Positions 43,501 through 51,833 of a stretch of DNA of 64,000 nt are shown piece by piece. Origin of the DNA: Afipia massiliensis (GTDB taxonomy: Bacteria; Pseudomonadota; Alphaproteobacteria; Rhizobiales; Xanthobacteraceae). Each line of letters opens with the position of its first letter. Position 1 is the stretch's first letter. The notes under the pieces are model-generated. The model was not told where the DNA came from. It saw only the letters and a list, made by a program, of their open reading frames with translations, and searched no databases. The stretch lies in contig NZ_JACHIJ010000004.1 of assembly GCF_014203115.1 (NCBI RefSeq), positions 62,001-126,000 on the forward strand, given 5' to 3'. A program made the position numbers and the translations under genes.

Positions 43501-44010
43501 ATGGGCGATAGGAAAAACGGAAACGGTCGTAACACAGTCAAAGTTTCCATTGAGGACGAGACCGCGCATCTGCGCGGTCTCGGCTTCAAGGGCCTCCGCA
43601 TGCGATGGCAAAGCGTGTTTCAAAGACCCGCCCCTGATCATTTGCCGCGACATCTGTTGTTTAGGATTCTCGCCTATCAGATCCAGGCCGACCGCCTCAG
43701 CGATCTTGATCACGAGACGAGAAAAATTCTGGACCGGACCACAGTCAAGGAATCACGGATTGAGCTATCCGCGCGTTTGGCAAGCTCCGATCAGAAACGG
43801 ACTGAACTTACGCCCGGAACAGTATTGGTGCGGGAATGGGATCGGAAGTCGCAACGAGTGATGGTGACGGCGGATGGGTTCGCGTGGAATGGCAAAACTT
43901 ATGACAGTCTCACCAAGATTGCCTTCGCAATTACCGGCACCAGATGGAACGGTCCTCGCTTCTTCGGCCTCAGAGACAAGGAAGAATCGGTGACTGAGGC
44001 ACGATCGTGA
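43501..44010 (+). CDS. DUF2924 domain protein
   Basis: This 169-residue protein matches DUF2924: LRGLGFKGLRMRWQSVFQRPAPDHLPRHLLFRILAYQIQ, then LTPGTVLVREWDRKSQRVMV and GFAWNGKTYDSLTKIAFAITGTRWNGPRFFGL. The ATG at 43501 is placed just after the DUF3489 stop. Its end overlaps the recombinase start (GTGA), so the two are coupled. The repeated tie to a serine recombinase suggests an accessory role in its integration or excision; no activity is known. Confidence 0.88.
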   Translation: MGDRKNGNGRNTVKVSIEDETAHLRGLGFKGLRMRWQSVFQRPAPDHLPRHLLFRILAYQIQADRLSDLDHETRKILDRTTVKESRIELSARLASSDQKRTELTPGTVLVREWDRKSQRVMVTADGFAWNGKTYDSLTKIAFAITGTRWNGPRFFGLRDKEESVTEARS

Positions 44011-45611
44011 AGACGACCTCAATCAAGGCTGTACGTTGCGCCATCTATACGCGAGTCTCGACCGACAATGGACTCGATCAGGAGTTCAACTCGCTGGATG
44101 CCCAATACGATGCAGCGTCGTCATATATACAGAGTCAGGCTCATGCCGGCTGGACGCTGATCCGGTCGCGGTATGACGATGGCGGGTACTCCGGTGGGTC
44201 AACCGACCGTCCTGACCTGCAACGGCTGCTGGACGACATCCGTGATCGGAAGATTGACGTCATCGTTGTCTATAAGGTCGATCGGTTGACACGATCGCTG
44301 GCCGACTTCGCCAAGCTCGTGGAACTGTTTGATGCACACGGCGTATCGTTCGTCTCGGTCACCCAGCAGTTCAATACGACGACCTCCATGGGTCGGCTGA
44401 CGTTGAACGTGCTGTTGTCGTTTGCCCAGTTCGAACGAGAAGTCACATCTGAGCGAATTCGCGACAAAATCGCAGCCTCAAAACGTAAAGGCATATGGGT
44501 CGGCGGCCCCCTCCCCTTGGGATATGCGATGAACGACGGCAAGATCGCGGTCGTCGAGGAGGAGGCCGACCGGGTCAGGACGATCTTCCAACGATACCTT
44601 GAACTCGGCGGCGTGCACGCGCTGATGCGGAACCTCAGTGATCAAAAGATCTTCACAAAGTCGAAGCTGCTTGCAACAGGCCAAACGCGTGGGGGAATTC
44701 CCTTCGGCCGGGGCTCACTCTGTTATCTTTTGCGCAACAGATTTTATATCGGTGAGGTCACATACAAGAATGAGATTCTATCGGGCGAGCAGCCCGCAAT
44801 TGTGGAACGAGAGTTGTTTGAAGCGGTTCAGCAGAAACTGACGAGCCAACGATCTCATCGCACCATCCAGCGCAACAAGTCGGACTATTTGCTAACGGGA
44901 TTGCTATACGATGGTTCCGGCCACCGCATGATCCCTACCCACGCGACCAAAGCCGGCATTCGGTATCGCTACTACGTCTCGTCGCCTCATTTGTATGGGC
45001 AGTCAAAAATTGCGTTAGTTGGATCGGTCTCTCGTATTGCTGCAACTCAGGTCGAGGACGCCGTCACCAACGCACTGAATGAACATCTCATTGCGCAAAA
45101 CGAGAAGCCTCGTTCCGACCCGGCACAAAGGGCCGACCGTAACTCCATCTTGGAGCATGTTGCGCGCATCGATGTGCACACTGATCGGCTGATCCTCACC
45201 CTGAAATCGCAGCATCCAGATGGCGACGACGAGAGCCTAACCATCGCTTGGGAGAAGCCGCCATCTCGAAAATTCAAAGAGATCCTGCTACCGCACAATA
45301 AATCGAGAGCTGACGTCCGGCCGATCCGCACCGAACGGCGCACGCGCCTTGTGGCTGCCATCGCTCGCGGCCGGCGCTGGCTAAACGAGGTTGTGTCAGG
45401 TGAGATCAAGGCGGTCGAAGAAATTGCCGCCCGCGAAAAGTGCAGCGTTCGTCAGGTTAATATGACGATCTCGCTGGCCTTCCTTGCGCCCGCTCTCGTT
45501 AAAGCCGCAGTCGAAGGCCGGCTGCCACGTGGCATTGGTGTCGAGCGGCTCCGCGATGCTCCCGCCGAGTGGACCCGACAGTTCGAGGCCCTTGGACTCA
45601 ACCCGCGATAA
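44007..45611 (+). CDS. Large serine site-specific recombinase
   Basis: This 534-residue recombinase starts at a GTG overlapping the DUF2924 stop. The catalytic Ser lies in CAIYTRVSTDNGLDQEFNSL near residue 15-20; the core also shows VIVVYKVDRLTRSLADFAKL near 80-100 and FAQFEREVTSERIRDKIAASK near 140-160 with the conserved arginines. A recombinase domain follows (RTIFQRYLELGGVHALMRNL, LLRNRFYIGEV), and a C-terminal region with helix-turn-helix-like residues (AAREKCSVRQVNMTISLAF) ends the protein. The usual zinc-ribbon cysteines are not evident. It is the last gene before tRNA-Val and may mobilise this region. Confidence 0.93.
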   Translation: MKTTSIKAVRCAIYTRVSTDNGLDQEFNSLDAQYDAASSYIQSQAHAGWTLIRSRYDDGGYSGGSTDRPDLQRLLDDIRDRKIDVIVVYKVDRLTRSLADFAKLVELFDAHGVSFVSVTQQFNTTTSMGRLTLNVLLSFAQFEREVTSERIRDKIAASKRKGIWVGGPLPLGYAMNDGKIAVVEEEADRVRTIFQRYLELGGVHALMRNLSDQKIFTKSKLLATGQTRGGIPFGRGSLCYLLRNRFYIGEVTYKNEILSGEQPAIVERELFEAVQQKLTSQRSHRTIQRNKSDYLLTGLLYDGSGHRMIPTHATKAGIRYRYYVSSPHLYGQSKIALVGSVSRIAATQVEDAVTNALNEHLIAQNEKPRSDPAQRADRNSILEHVARIDVHTDRLILTLKSQHPDGDDESLTIAWEKPPSRKFKEILLPHNKSRADVRPIRTERRTRLVAAIARGRRWLNEVVSGEIKAVEEIAAREKCSVRQVNMTISLAFLAPALVKAAVEGRLPRGIGVERLRDAPAEWTRQFEALGLNPR

Positions 45612-45869
45612 CTCCCGGCACTCCCCATAAACTGTCTCCAGATTGGAATGCACACGGTCACTCCTGTGCTGAAATCGGCCGTTCTGCCCGCTCCATCTCG
45701 AGCCACCAGGAACGGAATTTTCGGATGCAGAGACCGGACGCCCAAAATCGCCCCCAGAGACCGCAATCACCCGCAGAGACCGAAAATGCGAGATGAGAAC
45801 AGCGGAAATCCCCGCTAAAACAGCCTCTTTGCAGTCGAACCGAAAGAGTGCGGTTCGGGGGAAACTGGG
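45612..45869. other. Short stretch between recombinase and tRNA-Val
   Basis: These 258 bp hold no recognised gene. They contain the junction between the mobile region and the tRNA gene, since the tRNA's 3' end faces it. I found no second copy of the tRNA 3' sequence in the window, so the far attachment site would lie outside. Confidence 0.4.
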
Positions 45870-45944
45870 TGGTGGGCGCGACAGGGATCGAACCTGTGAC
45901 CCCCTCGATGTCAACGAGGTGCTCTCCCGCTGAGCTACGCGCCC
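45870..45944 (-). tRNA. tRNA-Val (anticodon GAC)
   Basis: The minus strand folds into a full cloverleaf of 75 bases including an encoded CCA. The acceptor pairs GGGCGCG with CGCGCCC, the D arm reads AGCTCAGCGGGAGAGC, the anticodon loop is TTGACAT with GAC in the centre (valine), and the T arm is GGTTCGATCCC. It marks the right edge of the mobile region and the start of core chromosome. Confidence 0.96.
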
Positions 45945-46050
45945 TTAAGACCACTTGTGCCGGGATGCGTCCCTATATCGGCTTGGATCGCCGCAGGCAA
46001 GGACGGGAAACCGTGTTTTCGGGGCAAATTGCCCCCAATCGACCGCCGCC

Positions 46051-46413
46051 TCAGGCCGCCAGCATCTTGTTCACTTCGCTGACCAATTCGCGCAGATGCA
46101 CGGGCTTGGAGAGCACCTTGGCGTTTTTCGGCGCCTCGGAGTCGGAATTCAGCGCCACGGCGGCAAAGCCGGTGATGAACATGATCTTGATATCGGGATC
46201 CAGCTCCGACGCGCGGCGCGCCAGCTCGATGCCGTCCATCTCGGGCATCACGATGTCGGTTAGAAGCATTTCAAAAGGCTCTTCGCGCAGCCTCTGATAG
46301 GCTGACAAGCCGTTGTCGTAGGACGACACCTGAAAGCCGGCATTCTCCAGCGCCTTGACCAGAAAGCGGCGCATGTCGTTGTCGTCTTCGGCAAGGAGAA
46401 TTTTGTGCTGCAT
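46051..46413 (-). CDS. cpdR: CpdR-type single-domain response regulator
   Basis: This 120-residue receiver-only protein has the acidic pocket D10-D11, the phospho-acceptor D53 (LLTDIVMPEMDG), T81 (FITGF) and K103 (LSKPVHL). Sequence and length match CpdR, which in alphaproteobacteria is phosphorylated through the CckA-ChpT pathway and, when unphosphorylated, directs ClpXP to degrade cell-cycle proteins such as CtrA. It is the first core gene beyond tRNA-Val. A GGGGCAA-A-TTGCCCC repeat at 46021-46035 follows its stop but lacks a T run. Confidence 0.92.
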   Translation of the reverse strand: MQHKILLAEDDNDMRRFLVKALENAGFQVSSYDNGLSAYQRLREEPFEMLLTDIVMPEMDGIELARRASELDPDIKIMFITGFAAVALNSDSEAPKNAKVLSKPVHLRELVSEVNKMLAA

Positions 46414-46639
46414 GGTCTTGGTGTAGTCCCGTGAATGGAGAAAGTCCCCTGCCCTCTATTTGCCCGCACGGTAGTAAATTTCGGGTGAAGGCCAAGTTCC
46501 TATTGGCAGATCGGTCAGGTTTGCGGACAATGATGTTGCACAAAACACCCGCTTTTCCGGCGAAAATGTGTTGTCCGGTCAGGCATTTCAGCAGCGGCGC
46601 AAATAACGCCGCGGGTGCGAATGGCGAAGAGAGGTGGCA

Positions 46640-47527
46640 ATGACCCAGTTCGAGGACGAGTTGTCGCCTCCATTCGAAATTATCGAGCCGCCGGTCTGGC
46701 GCGCGCCGATCATTTTCAATTCCCCGCATTCAGGATCGGTCTATCCGCGCGAGTTTCTGGCCGCGTCCCGCATCGATGAGGCTGCGCTGCGCCGTTCGGA
46801 AGATTCGTTCATGGACGAAATCATCGCGGACCTCACCGGCCGCGGATTTCCCATGGTCCGGGTGAATTTTCCGCGCTCTTATGTGGACGTCAATCGCGAG
46901 CCTTATGAGCTCGATCCGCGCATGTTCGCGGGCCGGCTCCCGAGTTTCGCGAATACCCGCTCGATGCGGGTCGCGGGCGGCCTCGGGACGATCCCGCGCG
47001 TGGTCGGCGACGGCCAGGAGATCTATTTCGAGCGACTCGATGTCGAGGACGCGCTGAACCGGATCGAGGCGCTCTACAAGCCTTATCACCGTGCGCTGCG
47101 CCGCCTCATCAACAAGGCGCATCAGGCTTTCGGCACGGTCGTCCTGGTCGATTGCCACTCGATGCCGTCGGTCGGCGTGTCGCGTGACGAGCCGAAGCGT
47201 CCCGACGTGGTGATCGGCGACCGTTACGGCACGAGCTGCGCAAGCCTGTTGCCCGATGTCGTCGAGGAAACGCTGACGGCACAGGGTTATTCGGTCGGCC
47301 GCAACAAGCCTTACGCAGGCGGCTTTATCACCGAACACTACGGCAACCCGGCCAGCGGACTGCATACGATTCAGCTCGAACTCAACCGCGCGATTTACAT
47401 GGACGAGCGGCGGCGCGAGCGTGGCCCGCAATTCCGCAAGGTGGCTGATGATTTCATCGTGCTCGCCGAGGCACTGGCCGCGATCCCGCTCGACAGTCTC
47501 GGGCCATTCCAGGCCGCGGCTGAATAG
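46640..47527 (+). CDS. N-formylglutamate amidohydrolase family protein
   Basis: This protein of about 295 residues belongs to the FGase family (PF05013), which removes formate from N-formylglutamate in histidine breakdown and related reactions. It shows IIFNSPHSGSVYPREF near 25, RVNFPRSYVDVNREPYELDPRMF near 75-97, VVLVDCHSMPS near 172, and GGFITEHYGNPASGLHTIQLELNRAIYM near 230-258, with metal-binding His, Glu and Asp residues. The ATG at 46640 follows AGAGG; a GTG two codons earlier is possible. No hut genes lie nearby, so the physiological substrate is open. Confidence 0.88.
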   Translation: MTQFEDELSPPFEIIEPPVWRAPIIFNSPHSGSVYPREFLAASRIDEAALRRSEDSFMDEIIADLTGRGFPMVRVNFPRSYVDVNREPYELDPRMFAGRLPSFANTRSMRVAGGLGTIPRVVGDGQEIYFERLDVEDALNRIEALYKPYHRALRRLINKAHQAFGTVVLVDCHSMPSVGVSRDEPKRPDVVIGDRYGTSCASLLPDVVEETLTAQGYSVGRNKPYAGGFITEHYGNPASGLHTIQLELNRAIYMDERRRERGPQFRKVADDFIVLAEALAAIPLDSLGPFQAAAE

Positions 47528-47614
47528 GCATCTTCCCGCGCCTCTTTCAGCGCGCGAAATTTCTCCTGTGCATGATGAATCAATGCCGGCGTTTGCTTCC
47601 CCATCGCCGGACAG

Positions 47615-47702
47615 AAAAAAGGGCCACTCGCGAAAGCAAGTGGCCCAAGTCTAGGGAGGAAACGCCCAAGGAGGGCAGCAATAACGCGAGGCGTTATCGC
47701 AC
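47615..47702 (-). ncRNA. Putative anti-Shine-Dalgarno small RNA with its own terminator
   Basis: On the minus strand, TTGCCC (47737-47732), 17 bp and CATATT (47714-47709) form a candidate promoter. The RNA would begin near 47702 with a 7-bp hairpin (47697-47681), then a small GCCC/GGGC hairpin (47676-47664) whose loop is TCCTT, then a free TTTCCTCCC run, and end in an 8-bp GGGCCACT/AGTGGCCC hairpin (47646-47621) followed by six T. CU-rich loops complementary to ribosome binding sites plus a strong terminator resemble small RNAs known from alphaproteobacteria (alpha-r14 or CcsR-like). The family match is from memory of features, not a search. Confidence 0.6.
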
Positions 47703-47737
47703 CGCAACAATATGCAATCGCAGCGCACTCAGGGCAA

Positions 47738-48092
47738 GTATTTTTAAAGATTTTGTCATGCTCTGAACGCATAACAGGCTTGCGACCGAAATCGGGATTT
47801 CTGAGGAAATACCCTTTTAAATACAAATGCTTAATCGAAATATAGCCCTCTCCAAACCGCCAAAAAAGCTTGGAATCGCGCCCATAAAATGAATCTATAT
47901 TACCATATTTGGCTCGAGAGCCTTTCATTTCGACCTTCGCTTTGGAATCAGGAAGTAAGGAATGAACATTTGGATTAGTGGTACGTGGGTCAAATTTTCG
48001 ATGCTTGCCGCCGTCGCCCGGACTCTTATTAGGGCCGTCACCAGTTCGCATTTACAGTCCACCCCACTCGCAGTCGCTTCAAAGGAATCCCC
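47738..48092. other. AT-rich intergenic stretch, no confident gene
   Basis: This region is clearly lower in GC than the neighbouring core genes. A minus-strand frame runs from 48051 through the region (residues such as GDGGKHRKFDPRTTNPNVHS) but continues through the small RNA and into the amidohydrolase gene, so it is unlikely to be real as it stands. A short, horizontally gained or decayed gene is possible. Confidence 0.35.
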
Positions 48093-48875
48093 GTGACGGT
48101 TATCGACTTCACCGCTTTTATCGGACGACTGGCGACCGCCTCAGGCGACACCATCCTTCCCTTCTTTCGCACCTCGCTGAGCGTCGAGAACAAGAACGTG
48201 GGTCGCGACCTCGATCCGGTTACCGAAGCCGACCGCGCCGCCGAGGCCGTGATGCGCCGGATGATCAAGGACAGCTTTCCCTTGCACGGTATCGTCGGCG
48301 AGGAGTTCGGATCGGAGCGGGCCGATGCGGAGTATGTCTGGGTGCTCGATCCGATCGATGGCACCAAGTCCTTCATCGCCGGCCTGCCGATCTGGGGGAC
48401 GCTGATCGCGCTGATGCACAACGGCGCGCCGGTGTTCGGCATGATGCATCAGCCTTACATCGGCGAGCGCTTCAGCGGCGACGGCGGCTCCGCGCGCTAT
48501 GAAGGGCCGTCCGGCAAGCGCAAACTGTCGGTGCGGCGCTGCGCGACGCTTGCGGAGGCCACGCTGTTCACCACAAGCCCCCGTTTGATGAATGCGCCGG
48601 ACCGCGCCCGGTTCGAGCGCGTCGAAGCCGGCGTGCGGCTGTCGCGCTACGGCGGCGATTGCTACGCTTACTGCATGCTCGCCGCAGGTCATCTCGATCT
48701 CATCATCGAAACCGAGCTGAAATCGTATGACGTTGCCGCCTTGATCCCGATCGTCACCGGCGCCGGCGGCATCATCACCACCTGGGACGGCAAGCCCGCG
48801 CAGTCCGGCGGCCGTATCGTCGCAGCCGGCGACAAGCGGCTACACGACGAGGCATTGAAGCTGCTGAATACATAA
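48093..48875 (+). CDS. hisN: Histidinol-phosphatase, inositol monophosphatase type
   Basis: This 260-residue phosphatase belongs to the IMPase fold and matches HisN, which removes phosphate from L-histidinol phosphate in histidine synthesis. Metal ligands are visible at E70/E71 (GEEFG) and at D86 and D89 (LDPIDGTKSF), and a C-terminal Asp lies in KSYDVAALIPIVTGAGG near 213. The GTG start at 48093 follows AAAGGA. It stands alone between the AT-rich stretch and a convergent LysR gene. A general inositol-monophosphatase role is the alternative. Confidence 0.87.
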   Translation: MTVIDFTAFIGRLATASGDTILPFFRTSLSVENKNVGRDLDPVTEADRAAEAVMRRMIKDSFPLHGIVGEEFGSERADAEYVWVLDPIDGTKSFIAGLPIWGTLIALMHNGAPVFGMMHQPYIGERFSGDGGSARYEGPSGKRKLSVRRCATLAEATLFTTSPRLMNAPDRARFERVEAGVRLSRYGGDCYAYCMLAAGHLDLIIETELKSYDVAALIPIVTGAGGIITTWDGKPAQSGGRIVAAGDKRLHDEALKLLNT

Positions 48876-48893
48876 GGCGTTCAGCCCTCGGCA

Positions 48894-49786
48894 CTACACC
48901 TTCGCAAACGCCTTCAGATGATCCGCCAGCTGCTGCACCGGCCGGGGCAATGACTGTCGGCTGCGCATGCAGATCGCCAGCCTGCGGCTGGTCCATGGAT
49001 CGGCCATGCGGACCATCCTGATCCGCATGGCCGGCTGTAGCGCCGCGCGGCCGCATCCGGAATGATCGCAAGACCGACGCCCGCCTCCACCATCTGGCAG
49101 GTCGCATCGAAGCCTCTGAGCCGCGCCCGTATCCGCAGGCGAACTCCCAGTTTAGCGGCCTGCATCGCGATATGATTTTGCAGCGCGCTGGCTTCGGTGA
49201 GACCGATGAAATCGCGCGCCGCGACATCGCGGAAATTCGTCTGCCGCCGCTGCGTGATCTCGTCACCCGGCGGCGCGACTAGCACCAGCCGATCGTCGCA
49301 GAACGGAAAGCGGTGGAGCCTCTCGGGCAGCATGGCCTCGACAGCGAGACCGATATCGGCCGCGCCGGACGCCACCGCCGTGGCGATCTCCGCGCTCTCG
49401 CGTTCCTCGACGTCGACGCTGATCGCGGGATATTTCGCGAGAAACGACGCCAGCGCCTTCGGCAGGTGTTCGCTCGCGCCGGACGTGTTGGCGAGCATGT
49501 GAATGCGCGCCTTCAGGCCTCGCGCGTAGGCAGTGAGTTCGCCCTGCATCGCCGCCACCTGATGCAGCACGACGCGGGCATGATCGAGCAGGCTTTCACC
49601 CGCCGCCGTGAGCCGGACGCCGCGCCGTTGCCGCTCGAGCAGCGGCACGCCCAGCGCCGCTTCCATGCTCTTGATGCGCGCGCTGGCCGACGCCAGCGCC
49701 AGCGCCGATCGTTCCGCGCCGTGGGTGATGCTGCGCGCTTCGGCGACCGCCACGAACAGCCGCATATCCACCAGATCAAAATGCAT
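48894..49786 (-). pseudogene. LysR family regulator with a C-terminal frameshift
   Basis: The N-terminal helix-turn-helix is intact (LVDMRLFVAVAEARSITHGAERSALALASASARIKSME), and the ligand domain follows to about residue 248 (EAGVGLAIIPDAAARRY). There the frame shifts: reading on in the other frame gives the expected ending (AMRIRMVRMADPWTSRRLAI and LPRPVQQLADHLKAF) and a TAG at 48896-48894. A single missing base near 49045-49060 explains it. If real, the protein ends in about 43 altered residues and may still bind DNA; it could also be an assembly error in a GC-rich run. Targets unknown; the divergent TauE-type gene starts about 110 bp away. Confidence 0.8.
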
Positions 49787-49893
49787 GGCCAGGGCCCTTT
49801 ACACGGCCTTCGCCAAACCCGAAGGCTAACTCCGTATTCTCCAGATTGTGCAGTATGCCGCTGCCGGTCAATGTGCGTGCCATGCCCAGCTCA

Positions 49894-50649
49894 ATGTCAG
49901 ATCCGATTCTCATCGTCACCATTGCCGCCGTGTTTCTCCTTGCGGGCTTCGTCAAGGGCACCATCGGTCTCGGCCTGCCGACTGTGGCCATGGGCCTTCT
50001 TGCGACGCGGATGCCGCCGGCACACGCCCTCGCCATTGTGATCGTGCCCGCTATCGTCACCAACATCTGGCAAACCTTCGTCGGCCCCTATCTGCGCGAC
50101 ATCGTGCGCAGGCTGTGGCCGCTGATGATCGCGACGATGATCGGCATCTGGCTCGGCGCGGGACTGATGACCGGCCCCTATGCGCGTTATGGCACCATCA
50201 TTCTCGGTGTGCTGCTGGTGATTTACGCGATCATCGGCCTGTCCAAAGTCCGCTTCAGCGTCGCCCGCCGGAACGAGAAATGGGTCGGCGGCATCGTCGG
50301 ACTGGTCACGGGTGTCATCTCGGCCGCGACCGGCGTGCAGGTGATTCCATCGATGCCCTTCATGCAGGCCATCGGGATGGAAAAGGACGAGCTGGTCCAG
50401 GCGCTCGGTGTGTTCTTCACCACGGCGACTGTGGCACTGGCATTCAACCTCACCAGCGCGGGATTGCTGAATGCAACGGTCGCCGTTCCCGGTCTTGTCG
50501 CGATGGTCGCGGCCTTTTCAGGCATGTATCTCGGTCAGCTTCTGCGCTCGCGGATGGATGCGGACACGTTCCGCCGCTGGTTTCTGATCGCCATGCTGCT
50601 GCTCGGCATCTATCTCGCGGGTGACATGCTGGCGAAGATTTACGCCTAG
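49894..50649 (+). CDS. TauE/SafE family membrane transporter
   Basis: This inner membrane protein (about 251 residues) belongs to the TauE/SafE family, whose members export sulfite or sulfonate-related anions and organic acids. Helical segments include ILIVTIAAVFLLAGFVKGTIG at the start, LWPLMIATMIGIWLGAGLMT, ILGVLLVIYAIIGL and WFLIAMLLLGIYLAGDM at the end; GGIVGLVTGVISAATGVQV is the family's second repeat. The ATG at 49894 is the best fit to the first helix; upstream starts (49855, 49882) are possible, and none has a good ribosome site. It is divergent from the LysR gene, a common regulator-target arrangement. Confidence 0.85.
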   Translation: MSDPILIVTIAAVFLLAGFVKGTIGLGLPTVAMGLLATRMPPAHALAIVIVPAIVTNIWQTFVGPYLRDIVRRLWPLMIATMIGIWLGAGLMTGPYARYGTIILGVLLVIYAIIGLSKVRFSVARRNEKWVGGIVGLVTGVISAATGVQVIPSMPFMQAIGMEKDELVQALGVFFTTATVALAFNLTSAGLLNATVAVPGLVAMVAAFSGMYLGQLLRSRMDADTFRRWFLIAMLLLGIYLAGDMLAKIYA

Positions 50650-50663
50650 GCTTTTCCTCTCGT

Positions 50664-50699
50664 TCCGGAAAACCGGTGCCGACGTATCCGGATCGTGCT
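50664..50699. repeat. REP-like palindromic element (copy 1)
   Basis: TTCCGGAAAACCGGTGCCGACG followed by TATCCGGATCGTGC resembles the palindromic repeat scattered through Bradyrhizobium/Rhodopseudomonas intergenic regions. It forms a CCGGAAAACCGG hairpin. A related copy lies at 63730-63781. It sits between the TauE-type gene and arfB. Confidence 0.5.
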
Positions 50700-50710
50700 A
50701 GGCGTTCTGT

Positions 50711-51130
50711 ATGATCCGAGTCACCCGCGACATCACGATCGACGAGAAAGACCTCGACATCGCCTTCGTCCGCGCCTCCGGGCCGGGCGGGCAGAACGTC
50801 AACAAGCTCTCGACCGCGGCACAGCTGCGCTTCGACGTCAGCCGCGTGGCGCTTGCACCCGATACCATGATGCGGCTGACAACACTCGCGGGCCAGCGCA
50901 TGACCAAGGACGGCGTGATCGTCATTCACGCCCAGCGCTTTCGCACCCAGGAGCGCAACCGGGCCGACGCCATCGACCGGCTGCTGGACCTTCTGCGCGA
51001 GGCCTCGGTGCGCCCGAAGCCGCGCCGCGCCACCAAGCCTACGCTGGGCTCCAAGATACGCCGTCTCGACGGCAAGAAACGCCGCAGCGACGTCAAGGCA
51101 AAGCGCAATACGCGCAGCTTCGACGATTGA
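50711..51130 (+). CDS. arfB: Alternative ribosome-rescue factor ArfB (peptidyl-tRNA hydrolase)
   Basis: This 139-residue protein has the release-factor GGQ motif in VRASGPGGQNVNKLSTAAQLRFD near residues 22-45 and a long basic C-terminal tail (KPRRATKPTLGSKIRRLDGKKRRSDVKAKR) that would enter the empty mRNA channel. That is the form of ArfB/YaeJ, which frees ribosomes stalled on broken mRNA. The ATG follows closely after a REP-like element. A rho-independent terminator lies 20 bp after the stop. Confidence 0.93.
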   Translation: MIRVTRDITIDEKDLDIAFVRASGPGGQNVNKLSTAAQLRFDVSRVALAPDTMMRLTTLAGQRMTKDGVIVIHAQRFRTQERNRADAIDRLLDLLREASVRPKPRRATKPTLGSKIRRLDGKKRRSDVKAKRNTRSFDD

Positions 51131-51150
51131 TTGCCGTCGCATCCATTGAA

Positions 51151-51186
51151 AACTCCGGCCGCGGACGCGACCGGAGTTCTTGTTTT
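51151..51186 (+). terminator. Rho-independent terminator after arfB
   Basis: AACTCCGG (51151-51158) pairs with CCGGAGTT (51171-51178) around a 12-base loop and is followed by TCTTGTTTT. Location and T-rich tail fit termination of arfB. Confidence 0.75.
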
Positions 51187-51211
51187 GCGAAGATTAAAGC
51201 TTTCGAGTTCT

Positions 51212-51523
51212 TTAGCGTTTGAGGCCGCCCGCAGCACCGCCGGCCGCGCCGGTCGCCCCGTTGACGGCTCCACCGGCGCCCGATCCGACAGTTCCCTTCG
51301 CGCCAGTCTGCGCGCCGGCTCCGACATGCGCACCCGAACCTCCGACATGTGAATCAACGCCGGCTCCGGTATTGGCCCCGCCGGTCACACCGGCAGGGCC
51401 GGTAACACCGCCCTGCGCACCGCCGCGAACCCGCGTGTCAGACGAGGCGCCTTGCGCCAGCACGGCACCGGTCAGCATTGCCGAGGTTGCGAGTACGAGC
51501 GCTGCAGTTTTTACGACCTTCAT
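51212..51523 (-). CDS. Glycine-rich exported protein
   Basis: The ATG at 51523 has AAGGAG six bases upstream and gives about 103 residues. A signal peptide (MKVVKTAALVLATSAMLTGAVLAQ) is followed by a low-complexity body rich in Gly, Ala, Val and Thr, with irregular repeats such as GAGVDSHVGGSGAHVGAGAQ. No folded domain is visible. Similar small exported proteins are common in Bradyrhizobium relatives and of unknown role. Confidence 0.7.
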   Translation of the reverse strand: MKVVKTAALVLATSAMLTGAVLAQGASSDTRVRGGAQGGVTGPAGVTGGANTGAGVDSHVGGSGAHVGAGAQTGAKGTVGSGAGGAVNGATGAAGGAAGGLKR

Positions 51524-51833
51524 CCACTTCTCCTTCAATGGCGGCGTTCAGTCCGGTTTCGATTCGTGCGCCGCCCGCATCTGCCGGATCAGTTCGCCGA
51601 GATATCTCTCACGAACGGCGCGAGTGCATGCAAACTGCGTCGTGTGACCATTGTTCAGAGATTTCGAGGTCATTTCGGGGATATTCCGCCACATCACGAC
51701 CGCATATTCGGCGGTTGATTGGCCCTGTGCGCAGCGGTGAAAGCCGGACAAATCAACGCGGTTGAGGTTCCCTTTGATGCATCCGACCCGGTAAAATGCG
51801 TCCACGCCGTATCGAGTCGCGCCAGGAACATTT
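51524..51833. other. Stretch between the glycine-rich gene and mutL
   Basis: A 48-codon minus-strand frame (about 51548-51694; MWRNIPEMTSKSLNNGH, then VRERYLGELIRQMRAAHES) is possible, with moderate coding style but no clear ribosome site or known family. The rest holds the upstream region of mutL. Confidence 0.35.

Noticed and set aside
38160-45611. Complete prophage
   Set aside because: Only terminase, methylase and recombinase functions are present; portal, capsid, tail and lysis genes are not seen.
46021-46035. GGGGCAA-A-TTGCCCC as a terminator for cpdR
   Set aside because: It has no T run on the minus strand and almost no loop, so termination is not supported.
47395-48051. Minus-strand open frame of 218 codons
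   Set aside because: It runs through the small RNA, its promoter and the end of the amidohydrolase gene, with no ribosome site or family match.
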